NCBI RefSeq assembly: GCF_932526225.1
Contig: NC_064043.1
Span: forward strand, 15,436,085 to 15,500,084
DNA length: 64,000 bases
Source: Nematostella vectensis
Lineage: Eukaryota > Cnidaria > Anthozoa > Actiniaria > Edwardsiidae
Direction of reading: 5' to 3'
A model generated the notes under the pieces. That model searched no databases, was not told the origin of the DNA, and saw only the letters and a list, made by a program, of their open reading frames with translations. This document shows, piece by piece, positions 60,101 through 64,000 of this stretch. Position numbers and translations under genes: made by a program. How positions within the stretch are numbered: the first letter of the stretch is position 1; each line of letters opens with the position of its first letter.

Positions 60101-62424
60101 TTTTGGCTGAGGTCATCTGCCCGCGTATTCTCAAACTGAATTGTTTTCTTTTTCCTTCTGATCTATGCTTGTCAGTCCCAGCTAGTGTTTCGGTGTGTTT
60201 CGAGAGAGGTTGACTACTTACCAGTCTGCCGGTCAGCGTTGAACACCATGACAGGACAAGGAGGGAACATGATAGGCGCGTACATACTCGCAACCGTGAT
60301 GGCATCTTGGGGCAGAAAGCGCTCGTACTGGAACGTTAAACAACATTTAGAGACAGTAAAAGGTTGGTCTATGAGCATGCTTCTATTGTGTATCATATTT
60401 ACTCTGGCTTCACCCAATCTACAAACATGATTGGAGTTAGTGTGTCAAGACTGTCAATGAAGATAGTACCAAGGGTCAATAGGGGCGTGGTGCATAGGGG
60501 TGTGCCACATAGGATATGGAACATATAGGTGTGCAGTACATAGGAGTGATACATAGGGGTGTGCCATTAGGACTTGGTATGGGGTGTAGTATAGGGTGGG
60601 GTCTATGTCTACCTTGTGTTTATCTCCTGAGGTGTGCTGGCTGAAAATGGGACAGGCTGTGAATCGTCTGTATCCGCAGTGGAACACAAGTCGCTCCTAC
60701 ACCACACAGAAAATATGTCAAAATAACATGTTAGGCTGGCGTTTTCTTTTTCTCTTATGTCTTCCAGCTACAGATATATTAATAGGTTGATTAGAGAGAC
60801 AGGGATTCTCCAAGGTAGTGGCATGCATTTGATTTCATGGTAACTACAGTAGGACTTGGTGTGTAACAGCTCAAAGTTGTTTTACAGTGATGACACTCAA
60901 ACCATGAACGGGCCGGCATCAGCATTTTTTCTGCAATTGTTGTGAAAGCAACCAATCAAGATCGGTTTCAAAGGCCTGCAATTGTTTTGTAAGCAACCAA
61001 TCAAGATCGGTTTCAAAGGCCTGCAATTGTTTTGTAAGCAACCAATCAAGATCGGTTTCAAAGGCCTGCAATTGTTTTGTAAGCAACCAATCAAGATCGG
61101 TTTCAAAGGCCTGCAATTGTTTTGTAAGCAACCAATCAAGATCGGTTTCAAAGGCCTGCAATTGTTTTGTAAGCAACCAATCAAGATCGGTTTCAAAGGC
61201 CTGCAATTGTTTTGTAAGCAACCAATCAAGATCGGTTTCAAAGGCCTGCAATTGTTTTGTAAGCAACCAATCAAGATCGGTTTCAAAGGCCTGCAATTGT
61301 TTTGTAAGCAACCAATCAAGATCGGTTTCAAAGGCCTGCAATTGTTTTGTAAGCAACCAATCAAGATCGGTTTCAAAGGCCTGCAATTGTTTTGTAAGCA
61401 ACCAATCAAGATCGGTTTCAAAGGCCTGCAATTGTTTTGTAAGCAACCAATCAAGATCGGTTTCAAAGGCCTGCAATTGTTTTGTAAGCAACCAATCAAG
61501 ATCGGATTCAAAGGCCTGCAATTGTTTTGTAAGCAACCAATCAAGATCGGTTTCAAAGGCCTAGTGATATTTTGACCTTTTTTCGACATTATTTGGAGAT
61601 TGTTTGGACGTGTATTTACCTTTGACTTGATGGGATCAGTGTAGCTTGGCAATCTTTTGATCACAAAGTGAACAACGGACATCTACAAAAAAGCAAGCCA
61701 GTAAAGTAAGCAAAAGTCAATGGAAAGCAATTGTGACATTCTTGTAGGTCTAAAATGGCGATGAATAGCATTATTTTAGGTTGATGATAATGGTTATAAC
61801 AATGGTGGCAACGATTGTCATGTAGTGATAGTAATGATGATGTTGATGGTGATGATGAAGATAATGATGACAACAGTAATGATGATGGTGATGGCAATGG
61901 TGATGATGAGAGTGAGTGATGTGAAGGCAGTGTTTATAATGGTGGTGATGACGATGTTGCCAATACACACCTTTTGTTCGTGAGGAAGAAGACCAAATAC
62001 TACAAGTGGTTTGCTGCTGTCAAATGAGTCTGTCAAAAGGAGAAGGGAGCGGACATCAAGTATACGATGCAGGGTAGGTGGACAGTAAATACAAGCAAGT
62101 TTAGCTGCAAGTCCAGTACAGAGAGCACAAGCAAGACATTGATGGACGGTAAAGATGGAAACCACAATACAAAGAAAGCAATGATCAGCAACATCCAGTT
62201 ACCAGCAAAAAGAATAGCAGTAAAAGCAACAACAACCATTACCACAATAGAAACAACAACAACAACAACAGCAGCATAAGCATTAGGATTAGCAATAGCA
62301 TTACCATAACATGAGTATCATAACACCAGCGAGGACCCATGATGTATCTTTGGGAATACATAGTTCACTCACCAATAAATGCTTTTGGGACATTGACGAT
62401 GTGAACTGTGACAAAGCATCCAGG
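57105..62424 (-). CDS. TSR1: TSR1, 40S pre-rRNA maturation factor (5' part missing)
   Basis: TSR1 is a GTPase-like factor (related to BMS1) that binds pre-40S particles in the nucleolus and cytoplasm. Eight exons on the minus strand encode the last 244 residues: 62424-62373, 62029-61971, 61682-61620, 60696-60613, 60327-60222, 59939-59799, 59723-59649, 57259-57105, all in phase. Family blocks in order: [136 protein letters not shown] and [14 protein letters not shown]. The protein ends VQQDVAMDT. The N-terminal GTPase-like and following domains lie right of the window. Its last intron is bounded by minisatellites made from its own donor and acceptor. Confidence 0.95.
57234..57560 (-). repeat. 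68-bp minisatellite of the TSR1 last-exon acceptor
   Basis: Five copies at 57234, 57295, 57363, 57431 and 57499; the first is the authentic exon start. On the gene strand each copy has CCGTATTCTTCCCCAG (acceptor) followed by 26 bases of exon, CCCACGGTCACATGAAGTGC and CTCG. So the intron end plus exon start was tandemly duplicated. Spacing is 61, then 68, 68, 68. Confidence 0.93.
57878..57955. mobile_element. 78-bp hairpin element with 9-bp target duplication
   Basis: Second copy of the family at 28449-28507: CATCCTCGGAAACCCAGGGG at the left and the complement at the right (GGGTTTTCGAGGATG). Perfect 9-bp direct repeats GAGTTCTTA lie at 57869-57877 and 57956-57964. The insertion is in the first unit of the 42-bp array. 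Confidence 0.85.
57956..59640 (-). repeat. 42-bp minisatellite of the TSR1 donor, about 40 copies
   Basis: On the gene strand the array begins at the end of exon 59723-59649 (GAACCTTTGG|GTGAGTTAG) and repeats GAACCTTTGG, GTGAGTTTAGAACTCCATCT, AACATTTCACTA. About half of the units keep GTGAGT or GTGAGA; the others read ATTGAGAT at that place. Because 42 is a multiple of three, ORFs of up to 335 codons run through it on both strands; these are not proteins. Confidence 0.95.
60955..61562. repeat. 45-bp minisatellite, about 13 near-identical copies
   Basis: Unit TTTTGTAAGCAACCAATCAA, GATCGGTTTCAAAGGCC, TGCAATTG, almost invariant. It lies in the TSR1 intron between exons 61682-61620 and 60696-60613. 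Each unit contains TTGCAG on the gene strand. Its uniformity suggests very recent expansion or an assembly effect. Confidence 0.97.
61780..61960. repeat. Imperfect GAT/GGT trinucleotide repeat
   Basis: GATGATGATGGTGATGG-type low-complexity sequence directly downstream of TSR1 exon 62029-61971. It has a few transitions and no coding role. Confidence 0.85.
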
Positions 62425-62477
62425 CTGTGGAAGCAGCAGCGAATTACTATTAGACAGTAAATAGTTTACTATATTCC

Positions 62478-63364
<887 letters not shown>

Positions 63365-64000
63365 CCTTAAAACCATTCACTTATATCAATCTAGCCAAAA
63401 CAAAGCATAGATAAAGTTTCAAATTCTGAGAAGGGAATTGAATTTGATTGAAATTTGAATTTTCTACAGATCTTTGAAAATTTTCCTGGCCGCCCGAAAG
63501 GAGATTGAATCGAGTGAATAGTTTTGGCGGGAAAATCTGAAACAACGAATTCTCCTTAAATCCGTAAAAATTTAGAGACGGCAATACCACAGAATATTGG
63601 AGAATTGTTTTCTATCGCAATGCTACCCACAATGAAGCGAAGAATAATTTAAAGTCAAGAATTGTATCCGAAAAAAAATATATCGTTTTGATGTAGGTTT
63701 CAAAAACAGCGCTCGTGGGAATGTCGCCATTCTTGATTGCGAATAATGCAGCGCGCGCACAATGCAAAAACAATTCAAAGAATAAAAAATATCTTCTTAA
63801 TTTTGCAGATTTGTTTCCTGAAGTTAAATAATCATTTGACTACCAGGTAGAGACATAAAGATGACGGTAAAAGTTGTAACCACACAACGTTCTTCAGCAA
63901 TAACTAAGATAAGAAGACATGAAGACGGGAACCGGTTTAGTGCGTGCATATGTTTTCTCATGTAATTTGGTTAACATCTCGATCTACGTCACAAATTACT
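63365..64000. other. TSR1 intron or upstream sequence to window edge
   Basis: AT-rich, with no exon of TSR1 or another gene that I can recognise. The missing TSR1 exons are expected further right. Confidence 0.5.

Noticed and set aside
60897-61682. 261-codon minus-strand ORF of 15-residue repeats
   Set aside because: Only its first 21 codons are real (TSR1 exon 61682-61620). The rest is read-through of the intron's 45-bp array.

Overview
The window looks like metazoan nuclear DNA, most likely from a cnidarian (an anthozoan resembling Nematostella). Genes are split by short GT-AG introns, there are no bacterial operons, and all three conserved housekeeping or membrane families plus the FAS1 protein have animal-type exon structure. 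DNA transposons with long inverted repeats, Gypsy and LINE remnants and many tandem arrays fill the space between exons. The species assignment is an inference from repeat style; the gene calls rest on residue-level similarity to families I know.

Layout. 1-8.2 kb: a nearly complete NOL8 (nucleolar RRM protein) gene on the minus strand, nine coding exons, with the last exon off the left edge. 8.3-12.3 kb: mobile-element remnants (RecQ-like helicase fragment, LINE RT fragment, a TIR element) and a candidate 5' exon with a YY1-like site. 12.9-17.3 kb: a damaged full-length Gypsy LTR retrotransposon. 17.7-20.5 kb: blocks packed with ACTCC/GGAGT inverted motifs and a perfect palindrome. 21.6-24.2 kb: a decayed, internally deleted retroelement broken by a Mutator-like element with 9-bp target duplications. 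27.7-40.4 kb: a complete secreted four-FAS1-domain gene on the plus strand; its 8.3-kb first intron holds a LINE tail and a hAT transposon nested in a second Mutator-like copy. 41.2-52.6 kb: an 11.4-kb array of a 59-bp satellite. 53.3-56.5 kb: a two-exon LHFPL tetraspan gene (minus) with an M-box-like minisatellite just past its stop codon. 57.1-62.4 kb: the 3' eight coding exons of TSR1 (minus), with the 5' part off the right edge.

The most unusual signal is that four minisatellites in NOL8 and TSR1 consist of, or contain, duplicated splice sites. Two NOL8 introns start with arrays whose unit begins with the authentic 5' splice site. The last TSR1 intron carries, at its 5' end, about 40 copies of a 42-bp unit containing the exon end plus donor and, at its 3' end, copies of the acceptor plus the first 26 bases of the last exon. 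One NOL8 array forms units running from GTGAGT to TTTAG, so adjacent units create AG|GTGAGT junctions like recursive splice sites. NOL8 and TSR1 both act in ribosome biogenesis, but nothing here shows that they are co-regulated.
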